Assembly: GCA_050185825.1 (NCBI GenBank)
Contig: JBFWZA010000014.1
Coordinates: 1 to 64,000 of the forward strand
Direction of reading: 5' to 3'
Origin: SZUA-309 sp050185825
GTDB taxonomy: Bacteria; Pseudomonadota; Gammaproteobacteria; Pseudomonadales; Azotimanducaceae
DNA length: 64,000 nucleotides
In this document: positions 14,489 through 23,322 of the stretch, in pieces
Layout of the letters: every line of letters starts with the position of its first letter
Position numbering within the stretch: position 1 is the first letter of the stretch
The notes under the pieces: generated by a model
The model's input: only the letters and a program-made list of their open reading frames with translations
Databases searched by the model: none
Told to the model about the DNA's origin: nothing
Translations under genes and position numbers: made by a program

Positions 14489-16439
14489 GCTCGGACATCT
14501 CTCGCTCGTCATCGCGCTGGCGCTGGCAGCGCTGATCGCCGTGTTCGGCCTTGCCGGCGCGCACTTCAGCGCCCGGCGGCTGATGGGGGCGACGGCGACA
14601 CTCTCCATCGGCCAGTTCGTCTTCATCGCCCTGGCCTATGCCGTCCTGACCCGTGCCTTTCTCGGCGACGACTTCAGCGTCGCCTACGTGGCCAACAACT
14701 CCAACTCGCTGCTGCCCTGGTATTACAAGTTCAGCGCCGTGTGGGGTGCCCACGAAGGTTCGTTCCTGCTCTGGGTGCTGATCATGTCGGGCTGGACCCT
14801 GGCGGTGGCCGTGCTCGGGCGCAGCCTGCCGGAGAGCTTCCTCGCCCGGGTGCTCGGCATCATGGGCCTGCTCAATCTCGGCTTCCTGGCGTTTCTGCTG
14901 TTCACCAGCAACCCGTTCGAGCGGCTGGTGCCCATGACACCGGCGGAGGGTGCGGACCTGAATCCGCTGCTCCAGGACTTCGGTCTCATCGTTCACCCGC
15001 CGACGCTCTACATGGGTTACGTGGGCTTTTCCGTGGCCTTCGCCTTCGCCGTGGCGGCGCTGCTGTCCGGCCGTCTGGACGCGGCCTGGGCGCGATGGTC
15101 ACGGCCCTGGTCCAACGTCGCCTGGGCGTTTCTCACCCTCGGCATCACCCTCGGCTCTTGGTGGGCGTACTACGAGCTGGGCTGGGGCGGCTGGTGGTTC
15201 TGGGATCCGGTGGAGAACGCCAGCTTCATGCCCTGGCTGGCCGGCACGGCGCTCGTCCACTCCCTGGCGGTGTCGGAGAAGCGCGGCACGTTCAAGAGCT
15301 GGACCCTGCTGCTGGCCATCACCACCTTCTCGCTCAGCCTGCTCGGTGCCTTCATCGTCCGCTCCGGGGTGCTCACCTCCGTGCACGCCTTCGCGGTGGA
15401 CCCCACCCGCGGGCTGTTCATTCTGATCTTTCTGGCGCTGGTGGTGGGCGGCTCGCTGACCCTGTACGCCCTGCGCACGGCGACCATCCGCTCCATGGCG
15501 AGCTACACCCTGGCGAGCCGGGAAGCCTTTCTGCTGGTCAACAACATCCTGCTCGTGATCGCCATGGCGGTGGTCCTGCTCGGCACGCTCTACCCGCTGG
15601 CCTACGAGGTGGTGACGGACGGCGCCAAGATTTCCGTCGGGGTGCCGTATTTCAATGCCGGCTTCGTGCCCCTCATGCTGGTGCTCGCGGCCGCGCTCGG
15701 CCTCGGCCCGATGCTCAACTGGAAGCGTACGCCGAGAGCGAAGATCGTCGCCAACATCCGCTGGACGCTGTCCGCAAGCCTGGTACTCGGGGTGGGGTTG
15801 CCCCTGGTGGTATCGGGTGCGATGGGCTGGCAGGTGGCCGTGACCCTGGTCCTGGCGTTCTGGATTCTCTCCACCCATGGCGTTGATCTCATTCGCCGGG
15901 CACGCCGCGGCAGCCTGCCGCTGGCCTACCTCGGCATGCAGATTGCCCACGCCGGCTTCGCGGTGGCGCTGCTCGGCGTGGCGCTCACCAGCCAGCTCTC
16001 CGAGGAGCGCGACCTGCGGATGGTGCCCGGCGATGCGGTGTCCGTGGCAGGCCGGGAATTCCGCTTCCTCGGCGTCCGCCACAGCGAGGGCCCGAACTAC
16101 GTGGCCGACCGGGGCGAGTTCTCGGTGCTGGAAGACGGCAAGCCGTCCCGCCTGCATCCGGAGAAGCGCACCTATCTGGCGCGGCGCAACGTGATGACCG
16201 AGGCGGCCATCGATCCCGGGTTCGGCCGGGATCTGTACGTCTCCCTCGGCGAGCCGCTGGAAAACGGTGCCTGGGCGGTGCGGATCCAGGTCAAGCCCTT
16301 CGTCCGCTGGATCTGGCTGGGCGGACTCCTGATGACGTTCGGCGGCGTGCTGGCCGTGCTCGATGCCCGCTACCGGCGGCTCGCCGTGCGTGCGGGCCGG
16401 GCGGCTGCAGTCTCCCCCCCGGCGGCGACGGCCGGCTGA
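14478..16439 (+). CDS. ccmF: Haem lyase core subunit CcmF
   Basis: CcmF, with CcmH and CcmI, joins haem to the CXXCH motif of apocytochromes c in the periplasm. The 653-residue polytopic membrane protein carries the WWD domain (ELGWGGWWFWDPVENASFMPW, residues about 233-253), an upstream WGAHEGSFLLWVL and conserved periplasmic His residues. About 15 hydrophobic segments are visible, with a periplasmic domain near the C terminus. The length matches E. coli CcmF (647). It starts inside ccmE, so translation is probably coupled. Confidence 0.97.
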   Translation: MVVELGHLSLVIALALAALIAVFGLAGAHFSARRLMGATATLSIGQFVFIALAYAVLTRAFLGDDFSVAYVANNSNSLLPWYYKFSAVWGAHEGSFLLWVLIMSGWTLAVAVLGRSLPESFLARVLGIMGLLNLGFLAFLLFTSNPFERLVPMTPAEGADLNPLLQDFGLIVHPPTLYMGYVGFSVAFAFAVAALLSGRLDAAWARWSRPWSNVAWAFLTLGITLGSWWAYYELGWGGWWFWDPVENASFMPWLAGTALVHSLAVSEKRGTFKSWTLLLAITTFSLSLLGAFIVRSGVLTSVHAFAVDPTRGLFILIFLALVVGGSLTLYALRTATIRSMASYTLASREAFLLVNNILLVIAMAVVLLGTLYPLAYEVVTDGAKISVGVPYFNAGFVPLMLVLAAALGLGPMLNWKRTPRAKIVANIRWTLSASLVLGVGLPLVVSGAMGWQVAVTLVLAFWILSTHGVDLIRRARRGSLPLAYLGMQIAHAGFAVALLGVALTSQLSEERDLRMVPGDAVSVAGREFRFLGVRHSEGPNYVADRGEFSVLEDGKPSRLHPEKRTYLARRNVMTEAAIDPGFGRDLYVSLGEPLENGAWAVRIQVKPFVRWIWLGGLLMTFGGVLAVLDARYRRLAVRAGRAAAVSPPAATAG

Positions 16440-16442
16440 GCC

Positions 16443-16988
16443 GTGAGCAGGGCAAGCTTTTTCGTTCCCCTGGCGCTGTTCACCGTCATTCTGGTGCTGG
16501 GGTACCTGGGGTTCAGGCTCGACGATCCGCACCGGCTGCCGTCGGCGCTGCTCGACAAACCCTTCCCCGAGTTCTCCGCCACCGTGCTCGGCACGCCGCA
16601 GCGAACGGTGACCCGGGCAGACCTGGTGGGCGCGCCGGTGCTCGTCAACGTCTGGGCCACCTGGTGCCCCACCTGCAAGGCCGAGCACGAGGAACTGATG
16701 CGCATCGACGCGCAGTCGGACCTGCGCATCGTCGGCGTCAACTACAAGGACGACCCGGCCAAAGCCATGCGCTGGCTGCTGGAGTTCGGTGATCCCTACG
16801 AGTTCGTGCTCGAGGACGCCGACGGCTCGCTGGGCGTGGAGCTCGGCGTGTACGGCGCGCCGGAGAGCTTTCTGCTGGATGCGGCGGGCACGATCGTCTA
16901 CAAGCGGGTGGGCGAGATCAACCCGCGGATCTGGCGTGACGAGATCGTCCCGATTCTCGCGCGGCTGGAGGTGGCCGCTCGTGAATGA
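16443..16988 (+). CDS. ccmG: Thiol-disulfide interchange protein CcmG/DsbE
   Basis: This 181-residue membrane-anchored periplasmic thioredoxin-like protein reduces the apocytochrome c/CcmH disulfide. It has an N-terminal helix (FFVPLALFTVILVLGYLGF), the active site WATWCPTC near residue 77 and the cis-Pro-containing VYGAPESFLLD. Three bases separate it from ccmF, and its 3' end overlaps ccmH by 8 bases. The GTG start is at 16443. Confidence 0.95.
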   Translation: MSRASFFVPLALFTVILVLGYLGFRLDDPHRLPSALLDKPFPEFSATVLGTPQRTVTRADLVGAPVLVNVWATWCPTCKAEHEELMRIDAQSDLRIVGVNYKDDPAKAMRWLLEFGDPYEFVLEDADGSLGVELGVYGAPESFLLDAAGTIVYKRVGEINPRIWRDEIVPILARLEVAARE

Positions 16989-17526
16989 CCGTTCACTCAT
17001 GAGTGACGGCGTGTTCCCAGGCATCGCGGGACGGCGCCCGATGTTGTCGGCTGCGCTGCTGGCCTGGCTGCTCGCGGTTGCGGCGTCGGTGGGCGGTATG
17101 CTCTACGCCGGCAGCGTTCAGGCCGCCGGTCCTGTGGACGCGTACGAGTTCCCGTCGGCCGAGATGGAAGCCCGCTACCGGGCGCTGATCGACGAGTTCC
17201 GCTGCCCGAAGTGCCTGAACACCAACCTCTCCGGCTCCGATGCGCCTATTGCCAGGGATCTCCGCGGCACCGTGCGGCGGCTGCTGGTGGAGGAAGGGAT
17301 GAGCGATCAGGAAGTGCGCGATTACCTGCAGGCGCGCTACGGGGACTTCGTGCTCTACGACCCGCCTTTCAAGCCGGGTACCTGGGTGCTCTGGCTGGCG
17401 CCGGCGGCGTTCGGCCTGGTCGGCCTGTTCGTGCTCTACCGGGTGCTGCGCCCGCGGCAGCCGGTTACCCTCAGCGCGAACGATCAGGCCCGGATCCGCG
17501 AGCTGCTGGGGGAGTCGGACGCCTGA
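16981..17526 (+). CDS. ccmH: Cytochrome c maturation protein CcmH (N-terminal, CXXC type)
   Basis: CcmH is a periplasmic thiol oxidoreductase that presents apocytochrome c to the haem lyase. The motif FRCPKCLNTNLSGSDAPIA contains the redox CPKC pair and the conserved SDAPIA. An N-terminal signal region (AALLAWLLAVAASVGGMLYA) and a C-terminal membrane helix (WVLWLAPAAFGLVGLFVLY) flank it. The GTG at 16981 overlaps ccmG by 8 bases, in line with the coupling elsewhere in the operon; ATG at 16999 or 17041 are alternatives. It is the short form, with the TPR half encoded separately by the next gene. Confidence 0.94.
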   Translation: MNDRSLMSDGVFPGIAGRRPMLSAALLAWLLAVAASVGGMLYAGSVQAAGPVDAYEFPSAEMEARYRALIDEFRCPKCLNTNLSGSDAPIARDLRGTVRRLLVEEGMSDQEVRDYLQARYGDFVLYDPPFKPGTWVLWLAPAAFGLVGLFVLYRVLRPRQPVTLSANDQARIRELLGESDA

Positions 17527-17527
17527 C

Positions 17528-18712
17528 ATGTTCCACCTCGGCGCAGCCCTTCTGCTGGCTCTGGCGTGCGCGCTGGTCATCCTCGCCCTCTACCGTCGGG
17601 ATCGCCGGTCCGAGCCGGCCCAGGACAAGACCGTCGCCGCCCTCTATCAGGACCGGTTGAGCGAGCTGCGCCGGGAGATGCAGGGCGGCCTCGCCGAGGC
17701 CGACGACCGCCAGCTTCTCGAGTCCGAGCTGGGCGCGGCGCTGCTGTCGGACTATGAGCAGATTCACGGGCGCGAAGCGGTGGCGGGCACGACGCCCCGC
17801 TCGCCCTGGTTGCCGCTGGTCAGCGCCGCCGTGCTGGTCGCCACCGCGGTGGCCGTCTACCTGGTGGTGGGCGATCCCGATGCCATGGACATGATCGGGG
17901 CGGAACAGGTGATGCGCCTGGATCCGGCGTCGGACGCGGAAGCGCTCGCGACGTGGCGGGCGCGTCTCGCGTCGCGGGTGGATGCCCGGCCGGCCGACGC
18001 CAAGAGCTGGTACCTGCTCGGCCACGTGGATCTCAAGCTCGGCCGCTACGCGGCCGCGGCGGAATCCTTCGCCATGGCGAGCCGTGCCCACGGCGAGGAT
18101 GCGAGCATCGACCTGTACTGGCTGCAGGCCCGTTACCTGGCGGCCGGTGGGCAGATAGACGCCACCACCCGGGCGATCGCGGACCGGGTGCTGGCCGGTG
18201 ATCCGAACCAGCCCATGGTGCTCGAGATGTACGCGGTGGATGCGTTCAGAAACGGTGAGTACCGGGAGTCGGTGAGCCTGCTCAACCGGGCGCTCTCCGG
18301 GAATCTGGAGTCGGGACACCGCCAGGCGCTGGAGAACGGCTACCAGGAGGCGCGCAGGCGGCTTGGCGATCTGCCCGCCACCGTGGACGTGGACATCGAT
18401 GCCGAGGGCGAGGTGCCGCGGGGCGCGACGCTGTTCGTCATCGCGCGGCCGGTGGGCGGTGGCATGCCGTTCGCGGTGGTGCGCCGACCGGTTGGCGACT
18501 TTCCGAAGTCCATCCGTCTCGACGATGCGGTGAGCATGAACCCCGCAGCGCCGCTGTCCGGCGCCGGAACCGTGGAGGTGGTGGTGCGCCTCAGCCGATC
18601 CGGCACACCCATGGCCCATCCCGGCGACTGGGAGTGGCACTCACAACCCCTGCCGCTGGCCGGCCAGGACGCGCCGGCCCGGCTCCAGGCCCTGCTGCGC
18701 GCGCCGGGCTAG
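17528..18712 (+). CDS. ccmI: Cytochrome c biogenesis protein CcmI (TPR)
   Basis: CcmI is the apocytochrome c chaperone of the haem lyase complex. The 394-residue protein has an N-terminal helix (AALLLALACALVILALY), a cytoplasmic segment with KTVAALYQDRLSELRREM, a second helix (WLPLVSAAVLVATAVAVYLVV) and a periplasmic TPR region (KSWYLLGHVDLKLGRYAAAAESFAMA). A C-terminal domain contains RGATLFVIARPVGGGMPFAV, typical of CcmI in Pseudomonas-like bacteria. It ends the ccm operon, 1 base after ccmH. No clear U-rich terminator follows. Confidence 0.93.
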   Translation: MFHLGAALLLALACALVILALYRRDRRSEPAQDKTVAALYQDRLSELRREMQGGLAEADDRQLLESELGAALLSDYEQIHGREAVAGTTPRSPWLPLVSAAVLVATAVAVYLVVGDPDAMDMIGAEQVMRLDPASDAEALATWRARLASRVDARPADAKSWYLLGHVDLKLGRYAAAAESFAMASRAHGEDASIDLYWLQARYLAAGGQIDATTRAIADRVLAGDPNQPMVLEMYAVDAFRNGEYRESVSLLNRALSGNLESGHRQALENGYQEARRRLGDLPATVDVDIDAEGEVPRGATLFVIARPVGGGMPFAVVRRPVGDFPKSIRLDDAVSMNPAAPLSGAGTVEVVVRLSRSGTPMAHPGDWEWHSQPLPLAGQDAPARLQALLRAPG

Positions 18713-18844
18713 AGCACGCCTGGTCGCCGGTATCGTTCCGGCGGCGCGAACCAAATCCAACGACGGTTGTCGAACGATTACGCTCCGTTCCGGCGCGATC
18801 AGGGTGTCCTGTGCATGCGGACGACGGGAAGCGAGCCAATCGAG

Positions 18845-18870
18845 GGGATCACATTGGGGGATCACATTGG
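18845..18870. repeat. Perfect 13-bp tandem duplication before the GntR-family gene
   Basis: The unit GGGATCACATTGG occurs twice head to tail (18845-18857 and 18858-18870), immediately followed by the AGAGG ribosome-binding site of the GntR/FCD gene. It may be an operator pair or a recent slippage duplication in the leader. Confidence 0.85.
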
Positions 18871-18878
18871 AGAGGACC

Positions 18879-19553
18879 ATGAACTTCGAGCCTGCCACCA
18901 CCCTGACCGAACAGATTGCGGACCATCTGGGCACCGAGATCATCAGCGGGCGGCTGAAGCCCGCCACGAGGATCCAGGAGCTGCGGGTGGCCGGCGAGCT
19001 CGGCGTGTCCCGCGGTTCCGTGCGCGAGGCGCTGCTCATCCTGGAATCGCGTCACCTGATCGAGATCGTGCCCCGCCGCGGTGCGGTGGTCAGCTCGCTG
19101 GACGGCAACGAGATTGCCGATCTCTGTGAGCTGTTCTCCGAGCTGCAGTCGCTGTGCTTCGCCAAGCTGGCCGCCCTTCCGCATCCGGACCTCGCGCCGC
19201 TCTCGCAAGCCATTGCCGGCATGAGCGACGCGGTGACCGCCGCCGACGCCGCCGGTGTGCTGGCGGCCCGCAAGCGGTTTCTGCTGGCGAGCCTCGCGCC
19301 GCTCAACAACAGCTACCTGAGCGCGGTGCTCCGCGGGCTGATCCCGGCGGGTCTGCGGCTCGAACGGCTGGTCTCGGAGCATCCCGCCTACGATGCCCGC
19401 GACACGCTCCGCTACCACCAGGCACTGTACGAGGCCATCGCCGGCCGGCAGGTGGAGCGGGTACGTGAGCTGGTGCGCGCCTATCACGCGCGGGAGACGA
19501 AGCTGGCGGTGGGTTGCCGGAACGGCGGTCCGGAGGGTCGGCGGCCGCGCTGA
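18879..19553 (+). CDS. GntR-family transcriptional regulator, FadR/FCD subfamily
   Basis: This 224-residue repressor-type protein has an N-terminal winged helix (residues about 8-75; LGTEIISGRLKPATRI, then ELGVSRGSVREALLILE, then RRGAVV) and an alpha-helical FCD ligand-binding domain (about 85-215) with histidines in RYHQALYEAI and RAYHARET that usually bind metal and acid effectors. ATG 18879 follows GGAGAGG and removes a non-family extension that would start at 18804. It stands alone between ccmI and smc with no adjacent metabolic gene, so its effector and targets cannot be guessed from context. Confidence 0.92.
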   Translation: MNFEPATTLTEQIADHLGTEIISGRLKPATRIQELRVAGELGVSRGSVREALLILESRHLIEIVPRRGAVVSSLDGNEIADLCELFSELQSLCFAKLAALPHPDLAPLSQAIAGMSDAVTAADAAGVLAARKRFLLASLAPLNNSYLSAVLRGLIPAGLRLERLVSEHPAYDARDTLRYHQALYEAIAGRQVERVRELVRAYHARETKLAVGCRNGGPEGRRPR

Positions 19554-19710
19554 GGCGCGCGGCCCGTCATCCATCACAGAAGGTCCGCGCTGAGCGCGCG
19601 AAATCCGCTGTCGGCGCGCGTCCGATCGTGGCTGGGGTGTTACGCTGCCCAGACATTTGCTTTAGACTACCGCGAACTTGGTACGGGTGATCAACGCGCC
19701 ACGCGGTATT

Positions 19711-22700
19711 ATGCGGCTGAAGCAGATCAAGCTCGCGGGATTCAAGTCTTTCGTCGATCCGACCACGGTCACCCTCCCCAGCAATCGATGCGCCGTGGTG
19801 GGACCCAACGGCTGCGGTAAATCGAACATCATCGATGCGGTTCGCTGGGTCATGGGCGAGAGCTCCGCGAAGCAGCTTCGTGGCGAGAACCTCACCGACG
19901 TCATCTTCAACGGCTCGAACACGCGTAAGCCGACGGCCATTGCCAGCATCGAGCTGATCTTCGACAACCGCGACGGCCGCATCGGCGGCGAGTACGCGGC
20001 CTACGGCGAAATCTCCATCCGCCGGCAGGTGACCCGGGATTCCCAGTCCAGCTACTTCCTGAACGGCAACAAGTGCCGGCGTCGGGACATCATGGACATC
20101 TTCCTCGGCACGGGATTCGGACCGCGCAGCTACTCCATCATCGAGCAGGGCATGATCAACCAGCTCGTGGAGGCGAAGCCCGAAGACCTGCGCGTCTACC
20201 TCGAGGAAGCGGCGGGGATCAGCAAGTACAAGGAACGGCGCCGCGAGACGGAGAACCGCATCCGGCACACGCGCGAGAACCTCTCGCGGCTGAACGACAT
20301 CCGCGAGGAGCTCGACAAGCAGCTCAAGCACCTGGACCGTCAGGCGAAAGCGGCGGAGCGCTACAAGGAGCTCAAGGAAGAGGAGCGTCGGCTGACGGCG
20401 GAGCTCTACACGCTGCGCTACGGCGCGCTGGAAACGGAGCTCAAGCAGCGCCAGGCACAGATCCAGTCCCTGGAGGTGAGCCTCGAGCAGGCCAAGGCCC
20501 GTCAGCAGCATCTGGATACGGAGATCGAGAAATCCCGTCAGCAGCATGCGGACTCGAGCGAGAACTTCAACGGCATCCAGGGCACCTACTACAAGCTCGG
20601 CGCGGACATCGCCCGCTTCGAGGAAGCCATACAGTTCAATCAGGAGCGGGTCCGACAGCTGGAGCTGGATCTCGAGTCCGTGGCGCAACGCGCGCAGGAG
20701 ACCACCCGGCAGCTGGACATGGACGAGAGCCAGATCGGCGAGCTGCGAAGCCAGATTGCCCGTGTCGGCCCCGAAGTGCGCGAGGCGGAGCTCGTCGACC
20801 AGCAGGCACAGCAGGCCGCTGCCGAGCTCGATGCGCGGTTCCGCCGCTGGCAGTCGGACTGGGAGGCCTTCTCCCGCGCGGCCGCCGAGAACGAGCGCAA
20901 CGCGGAGGTGCAGGCGTCGCGGATCGAGCACCTGGAACAGCTCCTGCAGCGGCTGCGTGGACGTCTGGCGCAGCTCGAGACGGATGCCGCGGCACCCGCG
21001 CCGGTGGCGTCGGACGACGTGGTGAGCCTGGCCGCCGAGATCGAGGTGGTGGAGGACCGCCGCCGCCAGCTCGAAGCCGGTATCGACGAGGCGCTCAAGG
21101 AGCTGGCCGCTGCCCGCGAAGACCTGATGCTGCGCGAACGTGCCCTCGACGAGGCGCGCAACGACGTGCACGACCTGCGTCACGCGCTGGCGAGCCTGGA
21201 AGCGGTGCAGCGGGCGGCCCTCGGTCGAGAGGCGCGGGAGGCCCACGACTGGATCGAGGCTCAGGGCCTCGCCCAGGCCGAGCGGCTCGGCGAGATGCTG
21301 GCCGTGGTGCCGGGCTGGGAGCAGGCCGTGGAGGCCGTGCTCGGAGATCACCTGCAGGCGGTGCACGTCGACAACGTCGATCACTACAGCCGCGCGCTGG
21401 ACGGATTCACACAGGGCGGCGTCACGCTCATGGAAGCGTCGCTGGACGTGGACATGAACGGTCCGCTGCCGACGCTGGCGTCGCTGATCCGCAGTCACAA
21501 CCTGCGCCTGGGATCGGTGCTGCAGGGCATCTACGCGGCGGAGTCCGTGGAAGTGGCCATGGCCAACCGTCAGGGTCTGGCGGTGGGCGAGAGCATCATC
21601 ACCCGTCAGGGGGTGTGGGTCGGGCCCGACTGGATCCGCCGTTACGTGGTGGACCAGGACGATGCGGGCATCATTCAGCGCGGCCAGGAAATCGAGACGC
21701 TGAATCTCCGGGTGGAGGAAGCGGAGCAGACACTCGCCGACCTCACCCGCCAGCTCAGCGAAGGCAAGAGCCGCATCGAGCGGATCGAGCGTCTGCGTGA
21801 CGAGCGCCAGGGAGAGATCAACCGGCTGAGCCAGTCGCTCGGCGAGCTCAAGACCGATCACGGCGTGCGGCGCGTGCAGCTCGAGGAGGCCGACGCCCGG
21901 CGGGCGCGGCTGGCCCGCGAGAAACAGGAGCTGCAGGCGCAGATCACCGAGGAGGCGGCACGCCTCGAGCAGGCGCGCACCGCGCTGGCAGCGGCGCTCG
22001 GTGCCCAGGAAGGCCAGGCCGGTGATCGCGAACGCCTGACGGCGGAGCGGGAAGAAACGGAAGTTGGACTGACTGCCGCCAGGGAGCGGGCGCGCGGCAG
22101 CCGCGACCGCTACCACGCGCTGAACGGCGAGTGGCAGTCCCTGCAGTCCCGCCTGGCAGCCACGGAAACGGCCAGGGATCGTCTGGTGCGGCAGCGCCGG
22201 GAGCTGGCGGAGCAGCAGGAGAACCTGCAGCAGGGCATCGCCAACAGCGCCACACCCCTGCCGGAGCTGAAGCGCGACCTGGAGACGAAGCTTGCCGAGC
22301 GGCACGAGGTGGAAACGGCGCTCACGGAAGCTCGCACCCTGCTGGATGACGTGGACGTCCGCATCCGGGAGCTGGAAGGCGAGCGCTCCGAGGCGGAAGG
22401 CGCCGTCAGCGACGTCCGCGGTCAGCTCGAAAGCGCCCGCGTCGCGCGGCAGGGACAGACCGTGCAGGCGGAAAACCTGCTCGAGAAGATCAGGAGCACC
22501 GGACTCACGCTCGAGGCGGCCCGCGAGGGTCTGCCCGAGGATGCCAGCGAAGCGGCCTGGACCGAAGCGCTGGAACGCACCGACCGGCGGATCAGCCGGC
22601 TCGGACCGATCAATCTGGCGGCGATCGACGAGTTCGAATCGCAGTCGGAGCGAAAAATCTATCTGGATCAGCAGAACGAAGACCTGGAACAGGCACTCGA

Positions 22701-23211
22701 GACACTGCTCGCTGCGATCCGGAAGATCGACCGGGAAACCCGGCAACGTTTCAAGGAAACATTCGAGACGGTGAACAAACGTCTGGGGGAACTGTTTCCG
22801 AAAGTATTCGGCGGAGGACACGCCTATCTTGAACTGACTGGGGAGGATCTGCTCGATACGGGCGTCTCGCTGATGGCGAGACCACCCGGCAAACGCAACG
22901 CCAGCGTGCATCTGCTGTCTGGCGGCGAGAAAGCGATGACGGCGGTAGCGCTGATCTTCGCGATCTTCCACCTCAACCCGAGCCCGGTTTGTATGCTCGA
23001 TGAGGTGGACGCGCCGCTCGACGATGCCAACGTGATGCGGTTTGCCGAGCTGATTAGAGACATGTCCCGCGACGTGCAGTTCGTCATCATCACCCATAAC
23101 AAGCTGACCATGGAAATGGCCGACCAGTTGCTGGGTGTGACGATGAACGAGCCGGGCGTATCACGCCTGGTGTCCGTGGACGTGGAAGAAGCAGCCGCCA
23201 TGGCGGGCTAG
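19711..23211 (+). CDS. smc: Chromosome segregation ATPase Smc
   Basis: Smc forms the ring-shaped condensin that organises and segregates the chromosome. The 1166-residue protein has Walker A GPNGCGKSN near residue 32, a long coiled coil, a hinge (residues about 510-660, with AVVPGWEQAVEAVLGDHLQAV), a second coiled coil, the ABC signature LLSGGEKAMTA and Walker B CMLDEVDAPLDD. ATG 19711 (MRLKQIKLAGFKSF) matches the family start; an upstream start at 19678 would add 11 residues. A weak promoter candidate lies upstream (TTACGC at 19640, 17 bases, TAGACT at 19663). Smc rather than MukB argues against an enteric lineage. Confidence 0.97.
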   Translation: MRLKQIKLAGFKSFVDPTTVTLPSNRCAVVGPNGCGKSNIIDAVRWVMGESSAKQLRGENLTDVIFNGSNTRKPTAIASIELIFDNRDGRIGGEYAAYGEISIRRQVTRDSQSSYFLNGNKCRRRDIMDIFLGTGFGPRSYSIIEQGMINQLVEAKPEDLRVYLEEAAGISKYKERRRETENRIRHTRENLSRLNDIREELDKQLKHLDRQAKAAERYKELKEEERRLTAELYTLRYGALETELKQRQAQIQSLEVSLEQAKARQQHLDTEIEKSRQQHADSSENFNGIQGTYYKLGADIARFEEAIQFNQERVRQLELDLESVAQRAQETTRQLDMDESQIGELRSQIARVGPEVREAELVDQQAQQAAAELDARFRRWQSDWEAFSRAAAENERNAEVQASRIEHLEQLLQRLRGRLAQLETDAAAPAPVASDDVVSLAAEIEVVEDRRRQLEAGIDEALKELAAAREDLMLRERALDEARNDVHDLRHALASLEAVQRAALGREAREAHDWIEAQGLAQAERLGEMLAVVPGWEQAVEAVLGDHLQAVHVDNVDHYSRALDGFTQGGVTLMEASLDVDMNGPLPTLASLIRSHNLRLGSVLQGIYAAESVEVAMANRQGLAVGESIITRQGVWVGPDWIRRYVVDQDDAGIIQRGQEIETLNLRVEEAEQTLADLTRQLSEGKSRIERIERLRDERQGEINRLSQSLGELKTDHGVRRVQLEEADARRARLAREKQELQAQITEEAARLEQARTALAAALGAQEGQAGDRERLTAEREETEVGLTAARERARGSRDRYHALNGEWQSLQSRLAATETARDRLVRQRRELAEQQENLQQGIANSATPLPELKRDLETKLAERHEVETALTEARTLLDDVDVRIRELEGERSEAEGAVSDVRGQLESARVARQGQTVQAENLLEKIRSTGLTLEAAREGLPEDASEAAWTEALERTDRRISRLGPINLAAIDEFESQSERKIYLDQQNEDLEQALETLLAAIRKIDRETRQRFKETFETVNKRLGELFPKVFGGGHAYLELTGEDLLDTGVSLMARPPGKRNASVHLLSGGEKAMTAVALIFAIFHLNPSPVCMLDEVDAPLDDANVMRFAELIRDMSRDVQFVIITHNKLTMEMADQLLGVTMNEPGVSRLVSVDVEEAAAMAG

Positions 23212-23322
23212 GGGAACCCCGGCCCGACATGAACAGCCGATCCGGGGTGGGCACCTGGGGTCGGGCGGCGCTCAGTTCGAGAGAGGAGTGTATGGTCGCT
23301 TGTCGCGACCCGGGAGCCGAAT

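Noticed and set aside
18713..18760. Terminator after ccmI
   Set aside because: A short CGCCGG/CCGGCG pairing exists, but there is no T tract and the stem is only 6 bp, so I do not call it.
19567..23097. A 1176-codon open frame antisense to smc
   Set aside because: It mirrors smc exactly and reads as His/Gln/Leu/Arg-rich low-complexity protein, a normal artefact of high-GC codon use. Smc itself has all family motifs.
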